Part shown: positions 28,595 through 39,284 of the stretch, one piece after another
Layout: each line of letters opens with the position of its first letter
Position numbering within the stretch: position 1 is the first letter of the stretch
Assembly (NCBI GenBank): GCA_026399475.1
Contig: JAPLQY010000015.1
Span: 62,001 to 126,000, forward strand
Direction of reading: 5' to 3'
Length of the DNA stretch: 64,000 bases
Source of the DNA: Rhodocyclales bacterium
GTDB taxonomy: Bacteria > Pseudomonadota > Gammaproteobacteria > Burkholderiales > Rhodocyclaceae
Position numbers and translations under genes: made by a program
The notes under the pieces: generated by a model
Told to the model about the DNA's origin: nothing
The model's database searches: none
Seen by the model: only the letters and a program-made list of their open reading frames with translations

Positions 28595-30157
28595 ATGGCA
28601 CTGACAATTGGAGTTCCCCGGGAAATCCTGGCAGGCGAAAAACGCGTTGCTACCGTACCAGAAGTCGTTGAGAAACTGATCAAGCTGGGCTTCTCGGTGG
28701 CCGTCGAATCCGGCGCCGGCGATGCGGCGAATTGCAGTGACGACACCTATCGCGCCGTTGGCGCCCAGATCATCGAAGGCGCCGCCAAGCTCTGGGCGGC
28801 GTCCGACATCGTTTTCAAGGTAGGCGTGCCGACGACGGAGGAGGTCGGACTCCTGCGCGACGGCGGCACCCTGATCGGCTTCATCTGGCCGGCGCAAAAC
28901 CCGGAATTGATGCAGCAACTGGCTGGCAAGCGCGCCACCGTGCTGGCCATCGACGCGTTGCCGCGTCAGCTCTCCCGCGCCCAGAAGATGGACGCACTGA
29001 CCTCCCAGGCCGGCGTCGCCGGCTATCGCGCCGTCATCGAGGCCGCCAACGCCTTCGGCCGCTTCTTCAACGGCCAGATCACCGCCGCGGGCAAGGTTCC
29101 GCCGGCCAAGGTGTTCATCGCCGGCGCCGGCGTGGCGGGCCTCGCGGCCATCGGCACCGCGGCTGGCCTGGGCGCCATCGTGCGCGCCAACGACACCCGT
29201 GCCGAAGTGGCCGACCAGGTCGTGTCGCTCGGCGGCGAATTCGTCAAGGTCGATTACGAGGAAGAAGGTTCCGGCGGCGGCGGCTATGCCAAGGTCATGA
29301 GCGAGGGTTTCCAGCAGGCCCAGCGCGAGATGTACGCCAAGCAGGCCAGGGAGGTGGACATCATCATCACCACAGCGCTGATCCCCGGCAAGCCCGCGCC
29401 CAGGCTGATCACCGCCGAGATGGTGATGAGCATGAAGCCGGGCAGCGTGATCGTCGACATGGCGGCCGAGCGGGGCGGCAACTGCGAGCTGACCGAGCCC
29501 GGCCATGCGGTGGTGAAGCATGGCGTGACCATCGTTGGTTACACGGACCTGACCTCGCGCCTGGCCAAGCAGTCGTCGACGCTCTACGCCACCAATCTGT
29601 TCCGCCTCGCCGAGGAGTTGTGCAAAACCAAGGACGGCATCGTCGACGTCAACATGGAAGACGAAGCCATCCGCGGCCTGACGGTAATCAAGGAAGGCAA
29701 CATCACTTGGCCGCCTCCGGCGCCCAAGCCATCGGCAGCGCCACCCGCCGCCGCAAAGTCGGCTGCCGCGGCGCCGGCTGCCAAGAAAGGAGGCCATGGC
29801 AAGAGTTCCGCCCCGGCATCCGCCACCAGTACGGCGGTGACTTTCCTGGTCGCAGCCCTCATGTTCTGGTTCGTCGGCGCCAATGCTCCGGCTGCCTTCC
29901 TCGCGCACTTTACGGTGTTCGTGCTGGCCTGCTTCGTCGGCTACATGGTGGTGTGGAACGTCACACCGGCCCTGCATACGCCATTGATGAGCGTGACCAA
30001 TGCGATCAGCAGCATCATCGCCATCGGTGCGCTGGTGCAGATTGGGCCCGAAGGCTGGATACGCTGGCTGGCGGTGGCGGGCATTGCGCTCACCGCGGTC
30101 AATATGTTCGGCGGCTTTGCCGTGACCCAGCGCATGCTGGCCATGTTCCGCAAATAA
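28595..30157 (+). CDS. pntA: NAD(P) transhydrogenase alpha subunit
   Basis: ATG at 28595; [26 protein letters not shown]-terminal TM domain after Ala/Pro/Lys-rich linker. Confidence 0.95.
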   Translation: MALTIGVPREILAGEKRVATVPEVVEKLIKLGFSVAVESGAGDAANCSDDTYRAVGAQIIEGAAKLWAASDIVFKVGVPTTEEVGLLRDGGTLIGFIWPAQNPELMQQLAGKRATVLAIDALPRQLSRAQKMDALTSQAGVAGYRAVIEAANAFGRFFNGQITAAGKVPPAKVFIAGAGVAGLAAIGTAAGLGAIVRANDTRAEVADQVVSLGGEFVKVDYEEEGSGGGGYAKVMSEGFQQAQREMYAKQAREVDIIITTALIPGKPAPRLITAEMVMSMKPGSVIVDMAAERGGNCELTEPGHAVVKHGVTIVGYTDLTSRLAKQSSTLYATNLFRLAEELCKTKDGIVDVNMEDEAIRGLTVIKEGNITWPPPAPKPSAAPPAAAKSAAAAPAAKKGGHGKSSAPASATSTAVTFLVAALMFWFVGANAPAAFLAHFTVFVLACFVGYMVVWNVTPALHTPLMSVTNAISSIIAIGALVQIGPEGWIRWLAVAGIALTAVNMFGGFAVTQRMLAMFRK

Positions 30158-30172
30158 CCCAGGAGACACGAC

Positions 30173-31585
30173 ATGTCTGGAAATCTGGCAACCGTCTCCT
30201 ATATCGGAGCAACGATTCTTTTCATCCTCAGCCTCGGCGGACTTTCAAACCCGGAGAGCTCGCGTCGCGGCAATCTCTACGGCATGATCGGCATGACCGT
30301 CGCCGTGCTGGCCACCGTCTTCGGGCCGCGCGTGACCATGGCCGGCCTGCCGTGGATCATTGGCGCCATGGTGGTCGGCGCCAGCGTCGGTCTGTATGCG
30401 GCTCGCACCGTGCAAATGACCCAGATGCCGGAACTGGTCGCGCTGATGCATAGTCTGGTCGGTCTTGCCGCCATGCTGGTTGGATTTGCGAACTACATCG
30501 ACCCGGCGGCGTCTGTCGGCCTGACCGATGCCGAAAAACATATCCACGAAATCGAGATATACATCGGCATCCTGATCGGCGCCATCACCTTCTCCGGCTC
30601 GATCATTGCCTTTGGCAAGCTCTCGGGCAAGATCGGCGGCAACCCGATGCTGCTGCCCGGGCGGCACTGGCTCAACCTTGCCGGCCTGCTGGTAGTCATT
30701 TACTTCGGGCGCGAGTTCCTGCATGCCGGTTCGGTGGCTGACGGCATGACTCCCCTCATCGTGATGACCGTGATTGCGCTGCTGTTCGGCATCCACATGG
30801 TGATGGCGATCGGCGGTGCGGACATGCCGGTGGTGGTCTCGATGCTCAACAGTTATTCCGGCTGGGCGGCTGCTGCCACAGGCTTCATGCTGTCCAACGA
30901 CCTGTTGATCGTCACCGGCGCTCTGGTCGGTTCCTCCGGCGCGATTCTCTCGTACATCATGTGCGCGGCCATGAATCGGCACTTCATCAGCGTGATTGCG
31001 GGTGGCTTCGGCACGACCAGCGGCGCGACGCCGGTGGCGGGTGCGCAGCCTGCCGGCGAAGTGGTGCCGATCAGCGCCACCGAGACGGCAGAACTGCTGG
31101 GCGAGTCCAAGAGCGTCATCATCGTGCCGGGGTACGGCATGGCGGTGGCACAGGCCCAGCACACGGTGTACGAAATCACCAAGTATCTGCGCGGGAAAGG
31201 CGTCAATGTGCGTTTCGGCATTCACCCGGTGGCGGGGCGCATGCCCGGACACATGAACGTGCTGCTGGCCGAGGCCAAGGTGCCCTACGACATCGTGTTC
31301 GAGATGGACGAGCTCAACGATGACTTCCCGCAGACCGATGTGGCGATCGTCATCGGCGCCAATGACATCGTGAATCCCGGTGCGCAGGACGATCCGAACA
31401 GCCCGATTGCCGGCATGCCAGTGCTGGAGGTCTGGAAGGCCAAGACCTCGATCGTCATGAAGCGCAGCATGGCTTCCGGCTATGCCGGCGTCGATAATCC
31501 GCTCTTCTACAAGGAAAACAATCGCATGCTGTTCGGCGACGCCAAGAAGATGCTGGACGAAGTGCTGGTGGCGCTGAAGAGTTGA
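30173..31585 (+). CDS. pntB: NAD(P) transhydrogenase beta subunit
   Basis: PntB signature ...[19 protein letters not shown]...[18 protein letters not shown]. Confidence 0.96.
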   Translation: MSGNLATVSYIGATILFILSLGGLSNPESSRRGNLYGMIGMTVAVLATVFGPRVTMAGLPWIIGAMVVGASVGLYAARTVQMTQMPELVALMHSLVGLAAMLVGFANYIDPAASVGLTDAEKHIHEIEIYIGILIGAITFSGSIIAFGKLSGKIGGNPMLLPGRHWLNLAGLLVVIYFGREFLHAGSVADGMTPLIVMTVIALLFGIHMVMAIGGADMPVVVSMLNSYSGWAAAATGFMLSNDLLIVTGALVGSSGAILSYIMCAAMNRHFISVIAGGFGTTSGATPVAGAQPAGEVVPISATETAELLGESKSVIIVPGYGMAVAQAQHTVYEITKYLRGKGVNVRFGIHPVAGRMPGHMNVLLAEAKVPYDIVFEMDELNDDFPQTDVAIVIGANDIVNPGAQDDPNSPIAGMPVLEVWKAKTSIVMKRSMASGYAGVDNPLFYKENNRMLFGDAKKMLDEVLVALKS

Positions 31586-31604
31586 TCCCTCGCTTGGCGC
31601 AGGT

Positions 31605-31637
31605 AAAACGCCACGGCATGCCGTGGCGTTTTTTTTT
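31605..31637 (+). terminator. Rho-independent terminator after pntB
   Basis: Perfect stem AAAACGCCACGGCATGCCGTGGCGTTTT followed by T run. Confidence 0.9.
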
Positions 31638-31688
31638 GCGTGAGCTCGCGGCGTGTTCGGCAGCGTTTGAACAAACGGGTCGATCCGA

Positions 31689-32390
31689 TCAGGTCGGATT
31701 CGTCATCTCGTCGAGCAACTCCATGCTCTCGATCCGGATGCGCCGGTTTTCGAGTCGCATCAGGCCCTGGCGCTGCAACTGGCTGAGCACGCTGGTCACC
31801 GTCTGGCGCGTGGTCCCCACCATGTCGGCTATTTCCTGATGGGTGAGTTGAACATTGAGATGGATGTCCTGATCTACCCTGACGCCATAGCGGGTGGCAA
31901 GCCGCAGGATAAGTTTGATGATGCGCGTCTGCGCGTCGTCATTGATCAGGTTGACGACGACATCGCCGAGCGCGCGCAAGCGATCGGCCAGAATTTGCAT
32001 GATCAGCAGGGCGGCGGCCGAGTGCGTCTTCAGGTACTCGGTCAACTCGGTCTGGGAAAGGAAAAGCACCTCGGACGCTTCGCAGGCCTGGGCATGGACG
32101 ACACGTCCGCCGCCGCGGGCGACCTCCGCCATGCCGAACATGTCTCCGGCAAAGCAGAACCAGAGAATCACGTCCTTGCCCTCCTGCGCCGGCTGGCAAA
32201 TCTTGACCCGGCCCTGCTGCAGGAAATAGACGTGCCGGCCGGGGTCGCCAGCCTTGAAGATAAACTCGTTTTTGGCGAACAGCTTGCGCTGGCTGGCGTG
32301 GACCAGATCTCGCGCGTCGGCACTGCTCAAGCGGGCCAGAAAATCCGTCGGCCCCGATTGGCGGTTAAGGTGCCCCTGGTTCGCTTCCAC
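31689..32390 (-). CDS. Crp/Fnr family transcriptional regulator
   Basis: cNMP-binding fold plus Crp HTH (LTHQEIADMVGTTRQTVTSVLSQLQRQG); no FNR-type N-terminal Cys cluster. Confidence 0.9.
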   Translation of the reverse strand: MEANQGHLNRQSGPTDFLARLSSADARDLVHASQRKLFAKNEFIFKAGDPGRHVYFLQQGRVKICQPAQEGKDVILWFCFAGDMFGMAEVARGGGRVVHAQACEASEVLFLSQTELTEYLKTHSAAALLIMQILADRLRALGDVVVNLINDDAQTRIIKLILRLATRYGVRVDQDIHLNVQLTHQEIADMVGTTRQTVTSVLSQLQRQGLMRLENRRIRIESMELLDEMTNPT

Positions 32391-32585
32391 ACCGCCTCCT
32401 TCAGGTATCCAGCAAACGCGCCGCTCGCTTCCGAATGTCGGCTGGCCGACAGACAGCGGGTGCGCAAGGGCGAATACTAGTCACGTGGTTCAAGGTGCGC
32501 AAGCTAGAGTACCTGATGATAGGGCGGCGGGGCCGGGGAAATCCTTCCTGCCGGACAATGGAATCGGACATACGGAGGAGATGCC

Positions 32586-33170
32586 ATGACATACGGTGCA
32601 TTGGTTCAGTGGATTCGGCGGTCTGCAATCCAGGCAATGGCTTGCTGTTTCGCGCTGGCGGGAGCCGGTGCAGTCCTGGCGGCCGATGTGACGGCAAAGA
32701 TGCAGCCCCGGATCGACGCCTACAAGAAACAGGCGGTGGCCTGGGCGGCCGATCCATTGATCGTGAAGGCAGTCAAGGATTCCAATGCCGCCGGACCGGT
32801 TCCCATGATGGGCAATGCCAAGTGGCGCGACCTGAAGGAGAGCGATCCGATCGTCAAGGGCCTGGTCGACAATGCGCCAGGGCAATTGATGACCAAGTGG
32901 ATGAATGCCGACGCGAAGGGCATCAACAAGATCGTGCTCTCCGGCGACAAGAGCCATCGGGTGGGCTTCACCTCGATGCCGGCGATATACATCGGCAAGG
33001 GCAAACCGAACTTCGACGAGGCTTTCGGCGGCAAGGTCTGGCAGCAGGGCGAATCGAAGCCCGATCCCAGCACCAACATCGACACCGTGCAGATTGCGGC
33101 GCCGGTGAAGGACGGCAATACGGTGATCGGCGTACTGCTGGTTTCTCTCACCGCGGCCAATCTCCCGTAG
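32586..33170 (+). CDS. Exported Cache/PDC-like sensor-domain protein
   Basis: Signal peptide; C-terminal DTVQIAAPVKDGNTVIGVLLVSL resembles Cache core; no output domain. Confidence 0.6.
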   Translation: MTYGALVQWIRRSAIQAMACCFALAGAGAVLAADVTAKMQPRIDAYKKQAVAWAADPLIVKAVKDSNAAGPVPMMGNAKWRDLKESDPIVKGLVDNAPGQLMTKWMNADAKGINKIVLSGDKSHRVGFTSMPAIYIGKGKPNFDEAFGGKVWQQGESKPDPSTNIDTVQIAAPVKDGNTVIGVLLVSLTAANLP

Positions 33171-33180
33171 GGGGTCATTC

Positions 33181-34695
33181 ATGAGTCAATCGATGTCAAG
33201 CACTGGTGGCGGATTTCTCGCGAACTGGGCGGTCAATATCCGCGCATCCGGCCGTACGCCGGGCAAGTGCGCCTGCGGATTCGTCGTGGGATGGGCCGCC
33301 TTCTTCGCCATTCTCTGGCTGATGCCGATTCCCGCCGGCCTCACCCTGGCCGGGAAGGCGACGCTGGCGGTGGTGGTATGGGCCTGCATCATGTGGATTA
33401 CGGAGGCGATCCCCGTCGGTATCTCCGGCATGCTGATTCCGATGCTGCTGGTCATGAGCGGTGCGATCCAGGGCTTTCCCAAGGCGGCGAGCGGCTTCAC
33501 GACCCCCGTGGTGTTTCTCTGCCTGGCCGCATTCATTTTTGCTGCGGTGATGCAGGCGGCGGGTCTGGACCGGCGGATCGCCCTGAGCATGCTGCACAAG
33601 ATGAAGGTGAAAACCGTCAACGGCGTGATCTGGGCCATGTTCGCCGCAAACATGGTGCTGTCACTCATCATTCCGGCCGCCAATGCCCGTGCGGCGACTT
33701 TGTTGCCGGTGGTGAATGGCATCACCGAGATGTTTGGCGACACGCCGGAAGAACGCGCGGGAAAGAAGGCCATCGTCATCCAGACGCTGGTCTACGGCTC
33801 CATGATCAGCGGCATGTGCATCATGACGGCCCACCTGCCCAACCTGGTGCTGGTGGGATTGTTCGAGACCGAACTGGCCCTGAATCTGTCCTATATCGAC
33901 TGGTTCAAGCTGCAGTGGCCGTATCTCGGCATGTTCGTCCTTACGCAGTGGTGGGTGCAGCGCTACTTCAAGACGCGCAGCGTCGGCATACACGGCGGAT
34001 TTGCCGCCGTGGAAAGGCAGCATGCGGAACTGCCGAAAACCGGTCAGGCGGAATGGCTGATCCTCGCGGTGTTCGGCCTGATTGCCGCGCTCTGGGTGAC
34101 CGAGACCTGGCACGGCGTGAAGTCGCACAATGCGGCCCTGATCGGCCTGGCGATCCTGTTTGCGCCGGGTCTGTTCGGCTTCAAGTGGAAGGATCTGCAG
34201 GATCGCACCATCTGGGGCACCTTCCTGCTGCTCGCCGGGGCCTTGTCCATGTCGGCGGCCATGGGCAGCAGCGGCCTCGCGCAATGGCTGTCCGACATCA
34301 TTCATCCGCTGGCGCACGGCCATGCCTGGTGGATGATCCTGCTGATCCTGATGCTGGGCACCCACGTCATTCGCCTGGGCATGCTCTCCAACGTGGCGGC
34401 GATCACCATGCTGGCGCCGATCCTGGTGGCGCTGGCGCCCAAGCTTGGTCTCCATCCGGTGGCCTTCACCATGCTGGTGTCCGACACCGATACCTTCGCC
34501 TACATCCTGCCCACCCAGATCACCGCCGCGGTGATCGCCTACAGCAGCGGAACCTTCACCATGGCCGACTACGCCAAGGTGGGCTGGGTATCGGTGTTGA
34601 TCGCCATTGCCTATGGCATCTGCATCATGGCGCCGTGGTATGCGTTCATGGGCATTCCGGTATGGGATCCGGCGGCACCCTGGCCGTTCAAATAG
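33181..34695 (+). CDS. DASS/SLC13-type anion symporter
   Basis: 504 aa, MWITEAIPVGISGMLIPMLLV and multiple TM segments. Confidence 0.85.
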   Translation: MSQSMSSTGGGFLANWAVNIRASGRTPGKCACGFVVGWAAFFAILWLMPIPAGLTLAGKATLAVVVWACIMWITEAIPVGISGMLIPMLLVMSGAIQGFPKAASGFTTPVVFLCLAAFIFAAVMQAAGLDRRIALSMLHKMKVKTVNGVIWAMFAANMVLSLIIPAANARAATLLPVVNGITEMFGDTPEERAGKKAIVIQTLVYGSMISGMCIMTAHLPNLVLVGLFETELALNLSYIDWFKLQWPYLGMFVLTQWWVQRYFKTRSVGIHGGFAAVERQHAELPKTGQAEWLILAVFGLIAALWVTETWHGVKSHNAALIGLAILFAPGLFGFKWKDLQDRTIWGTFLLLAGALSMSAAMGSSGLAQWLSDIIHPLAHGHAWWMILLILMLGTHVIRLGMLSNVAAITMLAPILVALAPKLGLHPVAFTMLVSDTDTFAYILPTQITAAVIAYSSGTFTMADYAKVGWVSVLIAIAYGICIMAPWYAFMGIPVWDPAAPWPFK

Positions 34696-34704
34696 AAGAT
34701 CAAC

Positions 34705-35874
34705 ATGCCCGTGTCGAATTGGAAAGAGATCGCGTCGAGCTTTCTCAAGATTGGTTGCATGGCCTATGGCGGTCCCGCGATCATGGGCATCATGCAGAAT
34801 GAATTCCAGGAAAAGCGCCGCTGGCTCGACAAGGAGCGCTTTCTGGAGGGACTGTCGCTGGTGAATATGCTGCCCGGCGCCGGCGCCACCCAGCTCGGCA
34901 TTTTTCTGGGCTACGCGCGCGGCGGCTGGTGGGGCGGGTTGCTGGCCGGGCTTTGCTTTGTCCTGCCCGCCTTGTGCATCATGCTGGCGCTGACCGCGGC
35001 CTACGCCGCGCTCGGCGCTACGCCATTGATGCAAGGGGCGCTCTATGGCCTGGGTCCGGTAGTGCTGGCGATCTTCGTGGTCGCCGTCTATCGTCTCGGC
35101 CGGAACGCGGTCACGGGGCCCGTGCAGATCGCGATTGCGGTGGCGGCCGGGTTGGCAATGGCACTGAGTCCGCTGGGCGTAGCGATGGTGCTGGCGCTGG
35201 CGGGCGGCGTTGGTATTCTGCTGTTTGCCTCGCGCCGGCAGGGCTTGGCCGTGCTTGCGGCGCTGGTGTTTGCAGCGGCGTTGTTGCATTGGGCGAGTGG
35301 AGCGCCACCGCTGACGCCGGAGTCAAGAGTCGGCGCTGGCGAGACGCCGGCCGGGCTCCTCGACATCGGCGCGTTCTTCCTAAAAGTGGGCGCGCTTACC
35401 TTCGGTGGCGGCCTGACCATGATTGCCTTCGTGCAGGAGCAGGTAGTCAATCAGCTGCACTGGCTCACGCCGCGCGAATTCGTCGATGGTCTGGCGTTGG
35501 GCCAATTCACCCCCGGTCCGATTCTGATGGTGGCAGCCTATGTCGGCTTCAAGCTTGCCGGCGTCGCCGGTGCGCTGGTCGGTGCTGTCGCGATTTTTCT
35601 GCCTTCCTTCATTCTGATGCTGTCGCTACTGCCGGTGTTTGACCGCGTGCGCAAGATCGGCTGGATGAGGGCGGCGATACGTGGCGTCAGCCCGGCGGTG
35701 ATCGGCGTGCTGAGCGTTTCGCTGATACAGATGGCGCCGCACGCCGTGCCGGACATGTTTGCTGCGAGCGTCTTTGTCATGACGGCGCTGATGTTGCTGA
35801 TCTGGCGCGTCGGCGCCATCAAACTCATGCTGGGCGGTGCGCTGCTGGGAACGCTGCGCGACCGCCTCGCCTGA
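34705..35874 (+). CDS. chrA: Chromate transporter ChrA-like
   Basis: Two homologous CHR halves (KIGCMAYGGPAIMGIMQNEF... and KVGALTFGGGLTMIAFVQEQVV). Confidence 0.9.
   Translation: MPVSNWKEIASSFLKIGCMAYGGPAIMGIMQNEFQEKRRWLDKERFLEGLSLVNMLPGAGATQLGIFLGYARGGWWGGLLAGLCFVLPALCIMLALTAAYAALGATPLMQGALYGLGPVVLAIFVVAVYRLGRNAVTGPVQIAIAVAAGLAMALSPLGVAMVLALAGGVGILLFASRRQGLAVLAALVFAAALLHWASGAPPLTPESRVGAGETPAGLLDIGAFFLKVGALTFGGGLTMIAFVQEQVVNQLHWLTPREFVDGLALGQFTPGPILMVAAYVGFKLAGVAGALVGAVAIFLPSFILMLSLLPVFDRVRKIGWMRAAIRGVSPAVIGVLSVSLIQMAPHAVPDMFAASVFVMTALMLLIWRVGAIKLMLGGALLGTLRDRLA
35325..35345 (+). repeat. Dispersed repeat, copy inside chrA
   Basis: AAGAGTCGGCGCTGGCGAGAC. Confidence 0.65.
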
Positions 35875-35910
35875 CCATTTCGTTCCATCTTTTCGGAGAC
35901 TGTTCGCAAC

Positions 35911-38295
35911 ATGAAAAAGAAGACCGCTGCCGAGTTGAAACAAATACTCGGGGATTACACCGCTCCCCCGGGCCTTTATCAGATCACCAAGGACATGCCT
36001 TTCCTCGGCAAGGTTTCCTGCAACATCGAGCAGATGGAGGCCGGCTCATGGCAGGAGATCGTCATCGATTACGAGTTGGGCGCTTCAGGCATGGCCGACG
36101 GCTCCTGGTTCAAGGCAACGTTTCGTTTCTATTCGGACTGGGCGCTGTTCCAGAACACCGATCCGGCGGGTGCGAACTACATCTCGGCCGAGTATCACGC
36201 GGCGCCGACCATTCCCGGCCAGAGCCCGGCCACCGTGCAGAAGCTCAGCGTACGCTTCGACCAAAAAGGTCATGAGCGGCCGTTTCAGAAGGCGGTGATC
36301 GTCGATACCTACGACGGCTATCTGAAGGCCGGCGACCACATCATCATTCGTCTGGGCGACCGCCGTTTCGGCGGTGCCGGCACGCGGGTGCAGACGTTTG
36401 TCGAAGAGTTCTTCCGCATCCGCTGCTATGTCGATCCGCTCGGCACCTCGCGCTTCGCCTCGATCGGCGAGGATCTGGTGATCGACATCAAGGCGGGTGC
36501 TCCTGCGCAGCTGATGTGGGCCGGTTCGCGCATTGTCCGCGCCGGGGAAAAAGTTCCGCTGCGGCTGCGCTCCGAGGATCAGTGGGGCAACACCTGCTGG
36601 AACCGCGGCGACAAGGTGATCGTCAAGGCCGCGCTGAATGGTCGGTCGGTCTACAGCAAGGAGTTGCACCTCGCCAAGAAGGGCTGGGCGGTGCTCCTGC
36701 TCGAAGACCTGCCGACCGGGGATGCCGGCGAACTGGTCATCACGGCCAGCCTGCCCGAGCATCCGTGGGTCAAGCCGCAGAACTTCTACGTGACGGTGGA
36801 TCCGGCGCTGGCCATGCCGCGCATTTATTACTGCGATCTGCACGTGCATTCCGAAGACACCATCGGCACCAACTCGACGTCCTACAACCTGACCTACGGT
36901 CGCGACGTGACGGGCCTGGATATTCTCGCCTTCGCCCACAACGACTTCAACATCACCACCGAAAAGTGGAAAAAGACTGTCGAGCTGATACGCGAGATTA
37001 CCAAGGACGGCAGCTTCGTCGCCTACCCGGGTACCGAGTGGTGCGGATCGAGTTGCGCCGGCGGCGACCACAACGTGGTGTTCCTCCACGACGATGAACC
37101 GGAGTTCCCGTATCTCAAGACCGGCGAGCACGTGCGTTCGGTGGAATGGAACGAAGAAATGAAGGGCGGCGGCGTCGAGCCCGGCGCATGGCCGCTCGAA
37201 GAACTGTGGGCCGCCTACGCCCATGATCCGGAGGGGCATTTGCTCATTCCGCATGTCGGCGGGCGGCGCTGCATTCTCGATTGGCACTATCCCAAGCTTG
37301 AGCGACTGATCGAGATTGGTTCAAGCTGGGGACACTTTGGCTGGCTCTATCAGGAAGCGATGGTCCGCGGCTACAAGATCGGCGCCTCGATGGCCGGCGA
37401 CGAGCATCGCGGCCGTTGCGGTGGCGGCGTGCCGGGAACGGCCGTGTTCGGCACCAAGGGCGGCATGTCCGGTGTGATCGCGCCGGAACTTTCGCGCAAG
37501 GCGATTGCCAAGGCCCTGCGCGCGCGGCACACCTTTGCTTCCACCGGCGAACGCAGCTACGGCCTGATCCGTTGCGGCGAGCACATCATGGGCGATGAAT
37601 TCACCCACAAGGGGCCGGCCACCATCGACTATCGCTTTCTGGGCGATGCCGGCTGGGACGAGATCGTCGCCTTCGATCATACCGGGGAGATCTGGCGTCG
37701 CGATCTGCAGCAGGAGCTCGGCCACTCCGATCGCAAGATCCGTTTCCGCTGGGGCGGCGCCCGCGTCAAGGATCGCTACCGCTGGGCGGCGTGGAAGGGC
37801 AAGATCACCATCACCAACGCCGTGATCAACGACTTCACGGGACGCGGCTTCGAACACATCGAGGAAACCTGCTGGCGCGATTCGGCCACCACGGTGGGCT
37901 TCAAGAGCGATACCTACGGCGACGTCGATGCCATAGAGCTGGACGTCTCCCATCTCGCCACAGCCAGAATCCGCGTCGAAGGCACCATCGACGGCTACGT
38001 CAAGGTCGGCGATCCGCTCAAGGGTAATCCCTTCGTACACTGCCCGACGTTCAGCTGGGAAATCACCGGAGCCGAGCTGATCGAAGCGGCTCGAATGAAG
38101 CGCGACCTCCCCGGCGTGGAAATGTTCCTCGCCTTCGAGCGCATGAGCGATGCTCCGGCGCCGCGCGAAGTCAGCGGCACGCTGAACATCGATCCGCACA
38201 ACGGCCCGCATGGCCACCGGCCGGTTTACTTCTTCGGCCGGCAGATCGATGATGCGAAGGTATGGACCTCGGCCCTGTTTCCCACATTTACCTGA
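35911..38295 (+). CDS. PHP-domain / DUF3604-like putative metallohydrolase
   Basis: YYCDLHVHSEDTIG...AFAHNDFNITTEKW...YPGTEWCGSSCAGGDHNVVF. Confidence 0.75.
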   Translation: MKKKTAAELKQILGDYTAPPGLYQITKDMPFLGKVSCNIEQMEAGSWQEIVIDYELGASGMADGSWFKATFRFYSDWALFQNTDPAGANYISAEYHAAPTIPGQSPATVQKLSVRFDQKGHERPFQKAVIVDTYDGYLKAGDHIIIRLGDRRFGGAGTRVQTFVEEFFRIRCYVDPLGTSRFASIGEDLVIDIKAGAPAQLMWAGSRIVRAGEKVPLRLRSEDQWGNTCWNRGDKVIVKAALNGRSVYSKELHLAKKGWAVLLLEDLPTGDAGELVITASLPEHPWVKPQNFYVTVDPALAMPRIYYCDLHVHSEDTIGTNSTSYNLTYGRDVTGLDILAFAHNDFNITTEKWKKTVELIREITKDGSFVAYPGTEWCGSSCAGGDHNVVFLHDDEPEFPYLKTGEHVRSVEWNEEMKGGGVEPGAWPLEELWAAYAHDPEGHLLIPHVGGRRCILDWHYPKLERLIEIGSSWGHFGWLYQEAMVRGYKIGASMAGDEHRGRCGGGVPGTAVFGTKGGMSGVIAPELSRKAIAKALRARHTFASTGERSYGLIRCGEHIMGDEFTHKGPATIDYRFLGDAGWDEIVAFDHTGEIWRRDLQQELGHSDRKIRFRWGGARVKDRYRWAAWKGKITITNAVINDFTGRGFEHIEETCWRDSATTVGFKSDTYGDVDAIELDVSHLATARIRVEGTIDGYVKVGDPLKGNPFVHCPTFSWEITGAELIEAARMKRDLPGVEMFLAFERMSDAPAPREVSGTLNIDPHNGPHGHRPVYFFGRQIDDAKVWTSALFPTFT

Positions 38296-38316
38296 CCGCG
38301 CGGGCGGTCGGCGGCC

Positions 38317-39219
38317 TTGGCTAGCCTGAACTGGCCGGAGGAGGCTGCCGGCCCGGCCGGTTCAGGCAGTTCGAGCTTCGTCCATGCGAGGTCCAACATA
38401 TGCCTGGATTTTCATGGCGATCCGCTCCGAGCGCGACTGGTGGTGCTGTCCGATGGCAACCACCACATGGCACTGCGCGAAGCGCTGGCCGCGTTTCTCG
38501 CGCAGCATCCTGCCGTCGATGACATCTTCTATTCGACCACGCCACCGCGTGTGGCGCTGCAGTGGCTGTCCGCCGGGCATATGGACATCGGCAATCTTCG
38601 TCTTTCCGCCAAGCCGCATGTCATGATCGGACCGCCGCCGGTGCTCGATCAGGCGGTGGCGGATGGATACATGGCGGCTTACCGGCCGTTCATGCGCAGT
38701 CGGGGCGTTGCGCTGCTGGTGCGGAAGGGAAACCCGAAGCGCATCGTCGGTGCAGCGGACCTGCTGCGCGATGGCGTGAAGCTGTTTTTATCCAACCCGC
38801 TGACCGAAAAGCAGAGTTACGGGATCTATCGCGAGGCCTTGCAGCAGCTCGCCGTTGCGGAAGGCTTGTCGCTTGGGTTTCTGGACCATGCGCCCGGGGC
38901 ACCCGACCACGCGAAACTGCTCTATGGCGAGGCGATCCATCATCGCGAGGCACCGCAGGCGCTGGCGGATGACAGGGCCGATGTCGCCGTGGTTTTCTAC
39001 CACCTCGCGCTGCGCTACCAGCGCCTTTTTCCCGAACTGTTCGACCTGGTGCAGCCGGCGGCGTGGGCTCGGGATGATCAGGGTGAGATTGGCCGCGCGG
39101 ATTGCGGGCTGGTTGGCGATGGCGGCGCCTGGGGCGGCGAACTCCTGGAGTTTTTCGAGACCGAGGTCGTCACGCGGATCTATCGGGCCCATGGCCTGGA
39201 GCGAGCGGGGCAAACGTAG
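38317..39219 (+). CDS. Periplasmic-binding-protein-like domain protein without signal peptide
   Basis: GNHHMALREALAAFLAQHP...VRKGNPKRIVGAADLLRDGVKLFLSNP; TTG start. Confidence 0.6.
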   Translation: MASLNWPEEAAGPAGSGSSSFVHARSNICLDFHGDPLRARLVVLSDGNHHMALREALAAFLAQHPAVDDIFYSTTPPRVALQWLSAGHMDIGNLRLSAKPHVMIGPPPVLDQAVADGYMAAYRPFMRSRGVALLVRKGNPKRIVGAADLLRDGVKLFLSNPLTEKQSYGIYREALQQLAVAEGLSLGFLDHAPGAPDHAKLLYGEAIHHREAPQALADDRADVAVVFYHLALRYQRLFPELFDLVQPAAWARDDQGEIGRADCGLVGDGGAWGGELLEFFETEVVTRIYRAHGLERAGQT

Positions 39220-39220
39220 C

Positions 39221-39242
39221 CGAAAGTCGGCGCTGGCGACCC
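39221..39242 (+). repeat. Dispersed repeat
   Basis: CGAAAGTCGGCGCTGGCGACCC, immediately after stop at 39219. Confidence 0.7.
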
Positions 39243-39284
39243 GGCGGCCGGCCAATTTGTCGCGGTTCGCGTAGCATTCCGCCA

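Noticed and set aside
28271-30169. 632-aa minus-strand ORF opposite pntA
   Set aside because: Antisense to a clearly conserved gene; composition (His/Gly/Arg/Asp-rich) is typical of GC-rich shadow ORFs.
31689-32390. Crp-family regulator as the FNR oxygen sensor acting on the 28446 box
   Set aside because: No N-terminal Cys cluster; family membership alone does not support oxygen sensing.
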